Shown piece by piece: positions 43,501 to 55,500 of a stretch of DNA of 64,000 nucleotides. Location: assembly GCA_026874595.1 (NCBI GenBank), contig CM049308.1, forward strand, positions 18,474,001 through 18,538,000, read 5' to 3'. The position numbers were made by a program, and so were the translations under genes. The DNA is from Sipunculus nudus (Eukaryota; Annelida; Sipuncula; Golfingiida; Sipunculidae). Positions within the stretch are counted from its first letter, which is position 1. Each line of letters opens with the position of its first letter. The notes beneath the pieces were generated by a model. The model saw only the letters and a list, made by a program, of their open reading frames with translations, was not told the DNA's origin and did no database searches.

Positions 43501-46500
43501 CAGCTTTTAAAGACTATCTCTTGACAATTTATTATAATTTTATGATATGTTGTTACAGGTAACATAACATTTTTTTTTCTTTAATTTTCATGATGCCATG
43601 GTATTTTTCTATCCTAAGGTTTTCTGGTCATTCTATGAATGTTGAGACTTTTCTGAAGAAAAACATTTCTGGTTAGAATTATTCTTGAAGATTTATAAGT
43701 GTTCATGTTAAGATTTTGTAGGATGAAACCATCTTGGCAGACCTTAGATTATGACTCGGGTGTTATTTAATATTTCATAATTAAACATTACCTGAAAATG
43801 GTTAATGTTTCATAAATGTTCATTTCAACATACACAAAATATATAGATTTAATATGTAAATTAAAGAGAGTTCAACATGTAATTACTGACAGTGAATATG
43901 ATAGCCTAAAGGAGTGTAAATTCCTTTCTGCTTTAGACATTAATAAAGTACACATCTACCAGTCTATTTGATAAATGCCTCTACGCAGGTGTCCAGGCAC
44001 TTCTGAAGTAGTGAAGCGAGGGGACCAGTAAGGTTGCGGGGTGAGGTAAAACAGGAAAATCAACAGAGGATGGCTGACACGTTTGTTTAGTAGTTGACCT
44101 GCCCCTTTGTTTCATGCTGCGTTATCACTGCCTTTCATATGGCTCAGTGTAGCTTGTATTTTCATACAGAGGTCGCGTCGCTACCCTCCACCCAAACCCA
44201 CTCCCCACGACAACATTTGTCACTTATGTGTGATCTAATTCTAATCATGGTCACCGTAAATCTCACTTTTTACGGCTCCTGACACATTAAACAGAAGCAT
44301 GGTGGACGGTGTGTCTTTAAAACCTGTCGCACCATATCACTGGACCTCTTTCCTGTATGTTTTTGGTATGCGGCAGGCCAGAGGGTTGCGGTTGAAGCCC
44401 CATCATCTGTTATTGATATACTTGCTGTCATAAATTTCAACCTTCGTTTGATGTTAGGTGTTATTTTACAGAAGACCTTTTTGCCCCTGGTGTGGTTTAC
44501 CTGCACTTTGCATGCTAATCATGGAAACAAATTACAACGAACTCATTGTGACCTATAATAGGGACACTTATATTTGTTTAATGTTTACATTTTGTTTCTA
44601 AAGTCACTGTGTGCTTGGAACTATCTCCAGTATCAGATCTTGTTAGAACAATGAAACTGTCATTATCACATCCAGGTTTGGTCTAAACTATGATCTTTAG
44701 GTAATTTTCTGAATTCTGTATTTAGTTTAAAGGTGTTAAATTTAGCCACAAAATTCTGAAGTTATTAAATTGCAGGGCTGCACTGGTCTTTGTACAGATA
44801 TAACGAATCTTGTGACAGGATAGTGCTTAAAAAAACACAGAAGTTTCTTGACAGTTACTAAAAAAAATAATGAATAATATATTAATTGTTACATTCTTTT
44901 CTTCTTCCTCATTCAGTACTCAATTATGGAGAGTAATTTGATTAATCTTTAATGTAAACTTGTTCAGAGAGAAGTTTTGATTTTGACGCATCACCCTGAG
45001 TAACCAGCCCATTACAATGTACAGAAATATGTATACATGTATGTCCTTATTCTTCACTGTACACAACTTTTCACAGAAATCAGTGTCCATTAATTATAAA
45101 AGATTCATTTATATATGATAAGGTGTTAATAAAGAGATTAACATGGATAATAGGGGTCATCTAGCAAAATTATGGGCTGAATAAAAATTAAACAAAAAAA
45201 TTAACCAGATGATTGTTATCGGCAAACAATTACTCCCCCCCCCCCCCCCCCCCCCCCCCACAGCTGAGTGATTTTGGGGGATCAGTTATGGATTGTGACT
45301 TTGGAAATTTGTTCAAGGTCAGAAATAAATATAAGGTGCAAATCTGTCACCTATGATTAAAACTGAGCAGAAATGATTTTGAAAATCAGCCATATTTCAG
45401 ATTTAGCCCCAACACGGCCAAAAGAAAAGAAAAAAAAGAAGAAAAAAAATTGTATTTGATGGTTTTCCACTCTGGTTACCCACAATAATATTCTGACCCA
45501 TATATGAAAATAGAAATAAACTCATCCACCCCTATAAGTCTCTCTTCCTGCAAGAGGGGTTTAATTAAGTTACAAAGACATATCATTATGGATACACAAG
45601 AAGCAAAGTTTAAAGTGTTTCAACTGAAAAAAATATGCAGATATGTGTGATGTAAATCTGTTCTAAAATTCAAAACATTTATAACTTGTTAGGTGACTAC
45701 TAGATTCACCAGCAGTCACAGTTGCTCAGACATGACTAACATGGCAAGTACTAAACATAATGTAGTGTACAAAGAAGAGGTGTAATCTTTAGATCACCAT
45801 AACCTAACTGTAAAAGTGAGTGCATATATCCTTGCCTGATCGGAGGCAAGAATGTACATTTCATGTACGGATCTAATACTTCCTGTCTACGACACACAAT
45901 TTTGGATTGCCAGGAGATGGTATCGTAGGAAACACTTATGTCGGCCATGATTAATTTCCTGTTGGGCTGGGCATTTTATCGACACCTATCAGTATATGAA
46001 TGAAGGCAGGTGCTCGAAGCTCCAAGTGACCGAGTCGTTTACAGGGACAGATGGCTTTGCATCCAGGACTAAACAGAGGCTGGCGATTTAATATTTAGCG
46101 GTAGACATGCTTAGGTTGTACTGTAGACGCTATACTGTTAATCCTGTTGTGATACATGGAATTATAAGATCAATTTTGGTATAACATACAGTATGATAGA
46201 CATTGTATCAAACTCACTGAGTTAAATACCCCTCTTATGTCATAATAAGCCATGGTTACTGCAACATTTGATTAAATCATCACCAAATGGTTTGCTTGTG
46301 TTGAACCATGGGTCTGTTGTCAGTTTTACTGTATTGAATATGCCTTGTCCATTAAAAATAACTGCATTTCTGAAATGTTAAATATTTTTTTAGATGTTAC
46401 ATGTAATACTCAGAAAAAGGTTCACTAGCCATCACTTATCAGTTATTAGTAAAGTACACTAGGCAGTGTTTGTCACTAGTAGTGGTAGGTTCAGTGGATA

Positions 46501-49500
46501 GTACCTGTCAGTGGTAAGTTCACTAGGCTGTGGGCCTGTCAGTAGTAGTCAGTGGTAGGTTCGGTAGGCTAGTAGCCTACTAGACTGTGCCTGTCAGTGG
46601 TAGTCAGTGGTAGGTTCATTGGGCTGTGCTTGTCAGTAGTAGTCAGTGGTAGGTTCATTGGGCTGTGCTTGTCAGTAGTAGCCAGTGGTATGTTCACTAG
46701 ACAGTGTCTGTCAGTGGTAGGTTCACCAGGCTGTGCCTGTCAGTATTAGTTAGTGGTAGGTTCACTAGGCTATGCCTGTCAGTAGTAGTCAGTGGTATGT
46801 TACTAGACAGTGCCTGTCAGTAGTAGGTTCACCAGGCTGTGCCTGTCAGTGGTAGTCAGTGGTAGGTTCACTAGACTATGTCTACTAGGCTGTGCCTGTC
46901 AGTAGTAGTCAGTGGTAGGTTCTCTAGGCTGTGCCTGTCAGTAGTAGTCAGTTGTAGGTTCTCTAGGCTGTGCCTGTCAGTAGTCGTCAGTGGTAGGTTT
47001 TTTAGGCTGTGCCTGTCAGTAGTAGTCAGTGGTAGGTTCTCTAGGCTGTGCCTGTCAGTAGTAGTCAGTGGTAGGTTCATTGGGATGTGCTTGTCAGTAG
47101 TAGTCAGTGGTAGGTTCTCTAGGCTATGCCTGTCAGTAGTAGTCACTGGTAGGTTCTCTAGGCTGTGCCTGTCAGTAGTAGTCAGTGGTAGGTTCTCTGG
47201 GCTGTGCCTGTCAGTAGTAGTCAGTGTTAGGTTCTCTAGGCTGTGCCTGTCAGTAGTAGTCAGTGGTAGGTTCATTGGGCTGTGCTTGTCAGTGGTAGGT
47301 TCTCTAGGCTATGCCTGTCAGTAGTAGTCAGTGGTAGGTTCTCTAGGCTGTGCCTGTCAGTAGTAGTCAGTGGTAGGTTCATTGGGCTGTGCTTGTCAGT
47401 AGTAGTCAGTGGTAGGTTCTCTAGGCTATGCCTGTCAGTAGTAGTCAGTGGTAGGTTCTCTAGGCTGTGCCTGTCAGTAGTAGTCAGTGGTAGGTTTTCT
47501 AGGCTGTGCCTGTCAGTAGTAGTCAGTGGTAGGTTCATTGGGCTGTGCCTGTCAGTAGTAGTCAGTGGTAGGTTCTCTAGGCTGTGCCTGTCAGTAGTAG
47601 TCAGTGGTAGGTTCTCTAGGCTGTGCCTGTCAGTAGTAGTCAGTGGTAGGTTCATTGGGCTGTGCCTGTCAGTAGTAGTCAGTGGTAGGTTCTCTAGGCT
47701 GTGCCTGTCAGTAGTAGTCAGTGGTAGGTTCATTGGGCTGTGCTTGTCAGTAGTAGTCAGTGGTAGGTTCTCTAGGCTATGCCTGTCAGTAGTAGTCAGT
47801 GGTAGGTTCTCTAGGCTGTGCCTGTCAGTAGTAGTCAGTGGTAGGTTCTCTAGGCTGTGCCTGTCAGTAGTAGTCAGTGGTAGGTTCATTGGGCTGTGCC
47901 TGTCAGTAGTAGTCAGTGGTAGGTTCTCTAGGCTGTGCCTGTCAGTAGTAGTCAGTGGTAGGTTCTCTAGGCTGTGCCTGTCAGTAGTAGTCAGTGGTAG
48001 GTTCATTGGGCTGTGCCTGTCAGTAGTAGTCAGTGGTATGTTCTCTAGGCTATGCCTGTCAGTAGTAGTCAGTGGAATGTTACTAGACAGTGCCTGTCAG
48101 TAGTAGGTTCACCAGGCTGTGCCTGTCAGTGGTAGTCAGTGGTAGGTTCACTAGAATATGTCTACTAGGCTTTGCCTGTCAGTAGTAGTCAGTGGTAGGT
48201 TCTCTAGGCTGTGCCTGTCAGTAGTAGTCAGTGGTAGGTTCTCTAGGCTGTGCCTGTCAGTAGTAGTCAGTGGTAGGTTCTCTAGGCTGTGCCTGTCAGT
48301 AGTAGTCAGTGGTAGGTTCATTGGGCTGTGCCTGTCAGTAGTAGTCAGTTGTAGGTTCACCAGGCGGTGCCTCTCAGAAGTGGTCACTGGTAGGTTCACC
48401 AGACTGTGCCCGCCAGTAGTGGTCAGTGGTAGGTTCACTAGGCTGTGCCTGACAGTTATAGTCATAGGTAAGTTCACTAGGCTGTGCCTGTCAGTTGTGG
48501 TCAGTTTATGGCAGTTGTAGGTTCACTAGGATGTGCCTGTCAGTTATAGTTTGTAGTAGGTTCACTAGGATGTGCCTGTCTGTAGTAGTCAGAAATAGGT
48601 TCACTAGGCTGTGCTTGTCAGTAGTAGTGCCTTAAGTTCCTAGGGTTGCCTGCCTGTATAAGTTTTATGGTTATCTTTGAATATTATGAAAAACTGGAAT
48701 GAGTTGAAATTTAAGAATAATTTTTTAATAGTTTGAATTTATAATAAAAAAAATTTGTGTATTATACTTTTGACTTGTAAATGAATAGTTGTGAATGAAT
48801 CTAGTGACAATGGTAATATAATATTTACTGTCCTTGAGCCACCTGTCACGTTAATCCTTAGACACAATAGATCAAGTATTCATTCATGAAGGTCAAATTG
48901 CCCCCACTGAACTGTCCACACCACAGATATGCCATGTACCTCTGTGCTGTTTATTCAGAAGCCTTACTATGGTGATCAAATAATTGCCACCAGCTCTCAA
49001 AGAAGGCTCATAGTTACTCACCCTGTTATATTATATCCATTGTATTCAAATATCCATAATTTTAAATCCAAGTGTATGACTGACACTTGACACTGTCCGC
49101 TCCCATTTTAGGTTGTGCTGACCAAGCAGAATAGCAGTACTGACAGAAATAAACAAGCGACAGCAATCATAGGTTCCCGTTTAGTGGCAGCATGTTTGTG
49201 TTGAAGAACATTCACATTCTAATATAAGTGGCTGTATGTAACATGGGATTGTGAATGGCAAGAAGGTTTGCTTGCTATAGTTTACGCTAAGGACCCTTGT
49301 TCACCCCACCCCCCTGACACTGGGTACACACAGTATTAGAGACACCCGTGGGCTATGGGACATTTACTGCTTGTCCTTGCACACAATGCTGTGTTTGCGA
49401 GCCCAATACTGGAAATATTTACTTTTCAGATAGAGACCCTGCAAAGCACAATATCAGCGTTTTGGCCTGTTATATATCAATAGACAGTTATGTCGCAAGC

Positions 49501-52500
49501 AAGCATGTGGAATTCCTCATTGCTTTGATTGACAGGTCTAATCACTGTCGGAGACATGCATCCCAGCCTTGTATTGCTGTTACAATGGCGCCATCTGGTG
49601 TCAGGTACCAAGAAGTACAAGTAGATTTTTTTTCTACATCCGTGAAATAGATCAATGTTTTTCTATCTCAGATTTGTAAACAGTTGTAGAACCAACATAA
49701 GAACCAACATATGGTCAACATAAGAAATGTTGACACACAGGAAGGTGCTGCTGCTACATCGCTTGATAATGATAATGGTGATGATGGCGATGTTTATGAT
49801 GATCACATTAATAAAAGTAGTCAGGTCTAATATGGTCTTTTATTTCATTTCACATTTTCTTATCTCTGCCCTCTGTTTATATGTGTATATAAGTGTATAT
49901 ATTTGTATGTATATATAATGTTTCTATACATATATATATATATATGCAATGTAAAATGTGTCCATTGCTAAAGAAATACTTACTTGTCATGTGAAGGCAT
50001 TAAATATTAAGACGCTTTCACTTTCAGCTAAATGGAATATATACAAGTGTCAACTCAGATTATATATGGCATGATTCATACATATTCCTTATCATAATTT
50101 ATTTTTTTAATTTTATTTTGACCAATTCAGCAGATGTTTTCTGCCAAAGTACATAGATGTTTTGAAGAAGACTTAAGTTCTCTATACATTAATTTCTTTA
50201 TTTCACTGGTGGTTGATATTTCTCATTGAGCTTGTCTTGTTCTTCCCAGTGTTTACAGATAGTCTATCATGTTAACAGATGGTTTATCATGTTTACAGAT
50301 GGTTTATCAGATGCTCTTTCAGTTTTCTTTTGAAAAATCTAGCAGGAGTCTATTGTGAAACTTCACAGTATCCACAAGCATACTCCCGAGTACTACAAGA
50401 ATACTTGGATGACTAAAGCATGCTCAGAGAGGTCTATACTGGAATGAGTAGCCCCCTTGAATGTCGTATAAACCTGAGAACGACTTCCCCCGCAGCCTCT
50501 ACCCCAGCAGCAGAGTCAAGGGCACTCCTGTTTACCCTGTCGCACACTGACGACTTTAGAGACCACTCACAACTAGTAGACAGGCCATCTGATAGCCCGA
50601 GTGCTTTTTCTGCCGATATACTCTCCCTTGGTGTGAAATGCAATAACTGCTCCACCTGAGCAGTATTAATTGGTTAATCTCTCTCTTTAGGGCTTTCTGA
50701 GGGCTGTTCCAATAAAAAGGTACTTCTCTCTTTGGTCTCCTGAAGAGATGGCGCAGATCGACAAGCGTTTACGGGATCAATGGTGTCAAACCAAAGCGTG
50801 ATTTTTACGGTGGATAAACCCAGGCAGATTAGAGTTGGGTTTCTAACCATCAATATCACCGCTAATTGGTTGACATGATAAGCGCAAAATATTTTGCACA
50901 GAATTGAATCCAAGCCATTACCCTCAATGTAACCATTCGTGTGAATAGGCCAAATGGTAACATTTTATTGGGTAATTTGACACCCTGCAGATTTCTTCCG
51001 CAGCTCATGAAAAAAAGCTTGCGTTGCAGTAAAGCCAAAATGATTGAAGCTCCAATCCATATAACCGCAATACAAACAGCCAAAGGGGCAGTGGCAGTTC
51101 CTGGCAGTTTCTCATAAATGCAGTTTCTTCCAAGTCAGCAATGAGAATTCAAAGACAAATTGATACTATTAACAGATTAGCATGTGGGTTTTTACGGAGT
51201 GGCTACAGACAGTCTGTCTAGTGGTGATTTATCGCAAAATCAGAGTTTGTGATATCAGATTTGGAATCAAGTAAGATCACACACTGGTTCAAACAGTGCT
51301 TTACTGTAGAAATGAAATTTATATCATGTCAGACCTTCTTGCTGTTTAGATCCCCATCTTCTTCTCAGTGTTAAATTTGGTTAAAAAATATGCATTGACA
51401 CAAATCCTGTGTATATCATACACTCATTATATTTTTTTTTACGCAGCAGTAATACAGTGCAGTTGTTCCAGATCTCCTTCGCTTGGGCTGGCACAGTGCC
51501 AAACATTGTAATCAGACCAATGAGAACTTTGTATCGCAATGTGCATCAGACCAATGAGAGCAGGGTGTCATGGGATTGAAACTTTTACAGTAAAAAAATC
51601 CAAGCCTGCTTGGAGTTGGATGCACTATGAGATACCACACTATGATTTGTCTTTTTAAAGTTCTTTGCCCTGTGCCAGCCCTGGTGGTGAAACCTGGAAA
51701 ATCTTGCTATACAAAGCAGCAGTTAAAGCGAAGGAGATGAAGAATGACTACGGTTTATAATCGCTGCATGAGAAGTGTGTGTGTGTCATAAGTCCCTATG
51801 TATACATTTAAATGTTAATTAGCACCCTTCATCATTCTGTAAGATGACTGACCTACAATGCGATGTCATTATGCTCCTTCATATCATGTTGTGAATGACA
51901 TGTTATAGATGGCTGTATGATCTCATCTCATCACCACTATAGTCAATCATTGCTGTTCATCCTATTGGTATCTGCATTTGAATTTACATGAACATTCAAT
52001 CAGTTGAAGATGTTCACACTCTACTTCTGACCTATCTGACACATTTCATTATTAACCATATCACTGTTTTCAAGGTATCACAGAGAATCAACTTGAAACA
52101 ATAAACATGCTATTGCTTCAAACAGGAATACAATCAAGAATTTACACATTTAATTTAAGTCCCTTTTTCAGTATGGTATTTACTTAATATTTATGTTATA
52201 AGAAGGCACTTACTTGTAAATAAGTGAAATTAACCTCTGATATAAAATTTATAACAGCATGAGAAAGAAGCTTGCTTATAATGGGAAGACCAAACATGGC
52301 GAGTTTACAAGCTTTGGAACAGAGTCCTGCCATTTCCTCCAAGATGTTCATCTGCAGCAGAAAATGGTTATCCATGATTTCATTGGCCAAATAACCCGAT
52401 TGCCATGGCAACCTGTAAAAAGTATACTGTGGTTGGCTTTATATTAGCGAGGCTGAAATTTCATTTTCGGGATTGCACCAGAACCTCCAAAATCTAAGTG

Positions 52501-55500
52501 CAGCAGGGTCTTAGTTGACGGGGCATCTTATTCCTGAGGGTTTCATATTTGCGATTATTTCACATTTGCGTATATTGCAATATTAAAACTCTTGTGAATA
52601 AAAAGGCAACTACATTAACTCCTCAGTGGTGGTGTCATTTTTTTATGGATGGAATTATATAAAATCCATGTACAGAAAATTATATAATGTATTATAACAT
52701 CAAATATTTTTAAAGTTAACAGGTTAAAAAGTTGTGTTTATTTTGTTTCAGATTCCTACGGTCAGCAGGGAAGACAGGGGAACCAGGGTTCATACAATCA
52801 AGGCAACAGGTAGGAATCTCATGCGACGTACTATTATATGTATATATTGGGTGACAAAATTGTCTTGAGTCAGTTAGTTAAATATCATAAAACATAATTT
52901 CCATTTTTGCCAAAAAAAAGACAATGAATGACACATGGTATATTACCAAAAACAATTGAAATTCCTCCTCATTTGCTGTTTTTTTTTGCAATTTCAACTG
53001 AAGTACACCTGTTTATTTTGGTGTTCACAAGATTAAAAGGCACAACCTACAGCATCATTAGTGCCCTCTGGTGGTGGCTCCTGTGTATAACTTGAATACA
53101 CAAAACTTTCATAGTTTAAAATAATTCATTAATCTCGCAAAATCTAATATGTCCAAAAATGTGTTTTTGATAAGTAGGTGTAGTCTTTTGGGATTTTATT
53201 ACTGTTACTTTAATGAAATAGTTTATAATAATTTATTCAGTATTTCTACCAATGTAAGAATAAAACAAAGTGAATTCTAAGTTAAAGTAGCAGTAGGTCA
53301 ACCGCTGTCAATATATGAACAAGTTTCCTGCCAACTTTTGTGATATCATGATAAGTCTATTATGTCAAGAACATTGCAGATGTGAAAGATCAGCTTTAAA
53401 CTTTCATTTTAGTCTGTCAGTTAAGTATCTATGTAATTTTCTAAAATCAAATCTCCTATATGAAATTCATAAGAATTATATATAGGTGAAATTTCTTTTT
53501 CTTCAAAATTTATTTATAATCAATTGATATAAAAAGACAAGTGTTTCATGTATATAAATCAATACATTACTTATGGTCACTGGAAATAAAAAAATAATGT
53601 TTCAGAAAAAGTATTTCAGCTTTAAACTGTTTATTGTGGTCATTAACATGTCTAAATGATGCATATAAAAGGGTGTTAATTGAAAAGTTATATTTATATG
53701 ATCTCTGCAAATCAGAACATGTTTAAACATAAATTACTGCACTACAGAAAATACCTTTCCAATGCTAGGTCCATGATGCCTGAATTAGGAGTTCCGTCTC
53801 TAATGTTTTCAAGGCCAGATGTTTGTCAATGGCAAGTTTTGGTACCTCTAAGAAAATATTGTTGTGACTTTTGCAGTATAACATCAAGTGCATGCATGAT
53901 CAAGTACTAACACATTAATCTTGGAGTGAACCACTCATTATTAATATTAAGAGAAAAATGTGGCCATTTCAATTGTCCAAATAATTTGTGTATTTTTTGG
54001 TTACCTTTGTTGTTTTTACTGCAAGTTTGCAATTTTGGTTTTGTATACTTAAGGATTAATTTCAGACATATTTTACAGTTATTTTGACAGGTGTTTTGAA
54101 CTAACTTTTAAAGTCCATTATAAATGAGTTAACAATGCAGTATTTGAAGATACAGAATTTAAGATCCATTTAAATTTTGTTTCTTTTTGACTCAAACTAT
54201 CTCATCAGATAAGATAAGCAGTAATTTGGGATAATTCTCATATAATATTCTTTTTCCTGATATGGTAATTCTCAAATTGAATTCTAAAGAGAAGGTGAGA
54301 AAGGTCAGACTTGATATGTTCAGTTTTTCATACCTTATTAAGAAATTTATTATTTGTTACCATTTGAGCAAGTTAAAACTTAAACAGTGTATTTCAAATA
54401 ACTGTAATACTTCTGAATCAAATGTGAATACAGGTCAGCATTAGTGGATGATGAAAAAAATGTGACAGTAGATGATAAAAATAATATATATATCAAAAGT
54501 TGTATTGTAGATGTCTGAGTAACTATTATAGAAAATAGCTCAGAAAATTTATAAAATACATTAAAATGTTTCAGCAGTTGCTGTAGAAATCAAACTAATA
54601 AGCAGTTGCTAGGTAATTGACTAATTGTTCCGCAAAAAGACAATCATCAGTTACTGTGGAGATGATAAAAGAAGCAGATACTGTAAAGTGGCCACTGGGC
54701 ATTATGTCAGTAATATTAAATTTTGGTTTTAAATTAAAATTTCAGGAACCAAGGTAGTTATGGAGGACAGATGGGGTGGCAGCGCAACCTACAGGGACAA
54801 CAGAGTGCTCACCAACAGAATCAGCAGCGAGGCTACCAACAGGATCGCTATGGAAACAACAGAAGTGACAGAGGTTATGGGTCACAGCAGTCGACCTACG
54901 GAGGTCAGGTAGAGAGTTACTCCACCAGCAGCAGGAGTGGGTCCAGTAACTGGTCAAGGTCAGGGGACCAAGGTTATCAGGTAAGCAGTGAAAATGGGAA
55001 AAAAATTTATAAGATAGGCCAGTGGCTTGCTGGTACTTATTAAGCCTTCTTGATTTCAGACACTTTCTTGTTATACACCGCTATATCTCATCCGCTGTTA
55101 CCGCTCTTTCGTGTAGCAAGTTTCTCAGGGTTTTACCACCAGGGCTGGCACAAGGCCAAGAATTGTAATCAGACCAGTGAGAGCGTTGTATTGCCTTGTG
55201 CATCCAACCAGTTAGAGTGGTTAACGCTGGTTTGAAACTTTGAACTGGTTTCAAACCAGTGACACCATGCAATACCCTGCTCTCATCAGTCCTATTACAA
55301 TTCTTGGCTCTGTGCCAGCTTTGGTGCAGAAACTCAGAAAAACATGCTATACAAAGCAGCGGTTAAAGCAAAGGAGATTGGAACAAACACTGTGTGTGTA
55401 AGGAGCGTAGATTTCAGGTTTAGCATTTAGATAGATAGGAATAATCCTGAAGTCATACCCTATAATAACACATTACATTGAATCTCAGAGGTTCTGTTGA

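Larger units (their letters stand above)
29102..52751 (+). other. XRN2: XRN2 giant intron 22 (23.65 kb)
   Basis: Bounded by GAGGAAGAG|GTATGA and TTTGTTTCAG|ATTCC. It is over five times longer than any other intron here except intron 24. It contains the minisatellite, several tandem families and most of the enhancer-like islands, all listed separately. Between them is AT-rich sequence with no supported gene. Confidence 0.85.

Noticed and set aside
46871-48520. Six long reading frames (108-273 codons) on both strands with 13-residue repeats
   Set aside because: They arise from the 39-bp minisatellite period. Both strands are equally open, starts are internal to the repeat, and the array lies within an XRN2 intron.
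46460-48625. CRISPR-like array
   Set aside because: Units are contiguous, with no unique spacers and no cas genes; the genome is eukaryotic.
49348-49650. 100-codon frame in island G
   Set aside because: No homology recognised; the region reads better as non-coding regulatory DNA.
51418-51782. Possible miRNA precursor because of the long hairpin
   Set aside because: The same hairpin recurs at other sites with transposon-like long arms, far longer than a miRNA hairpin.
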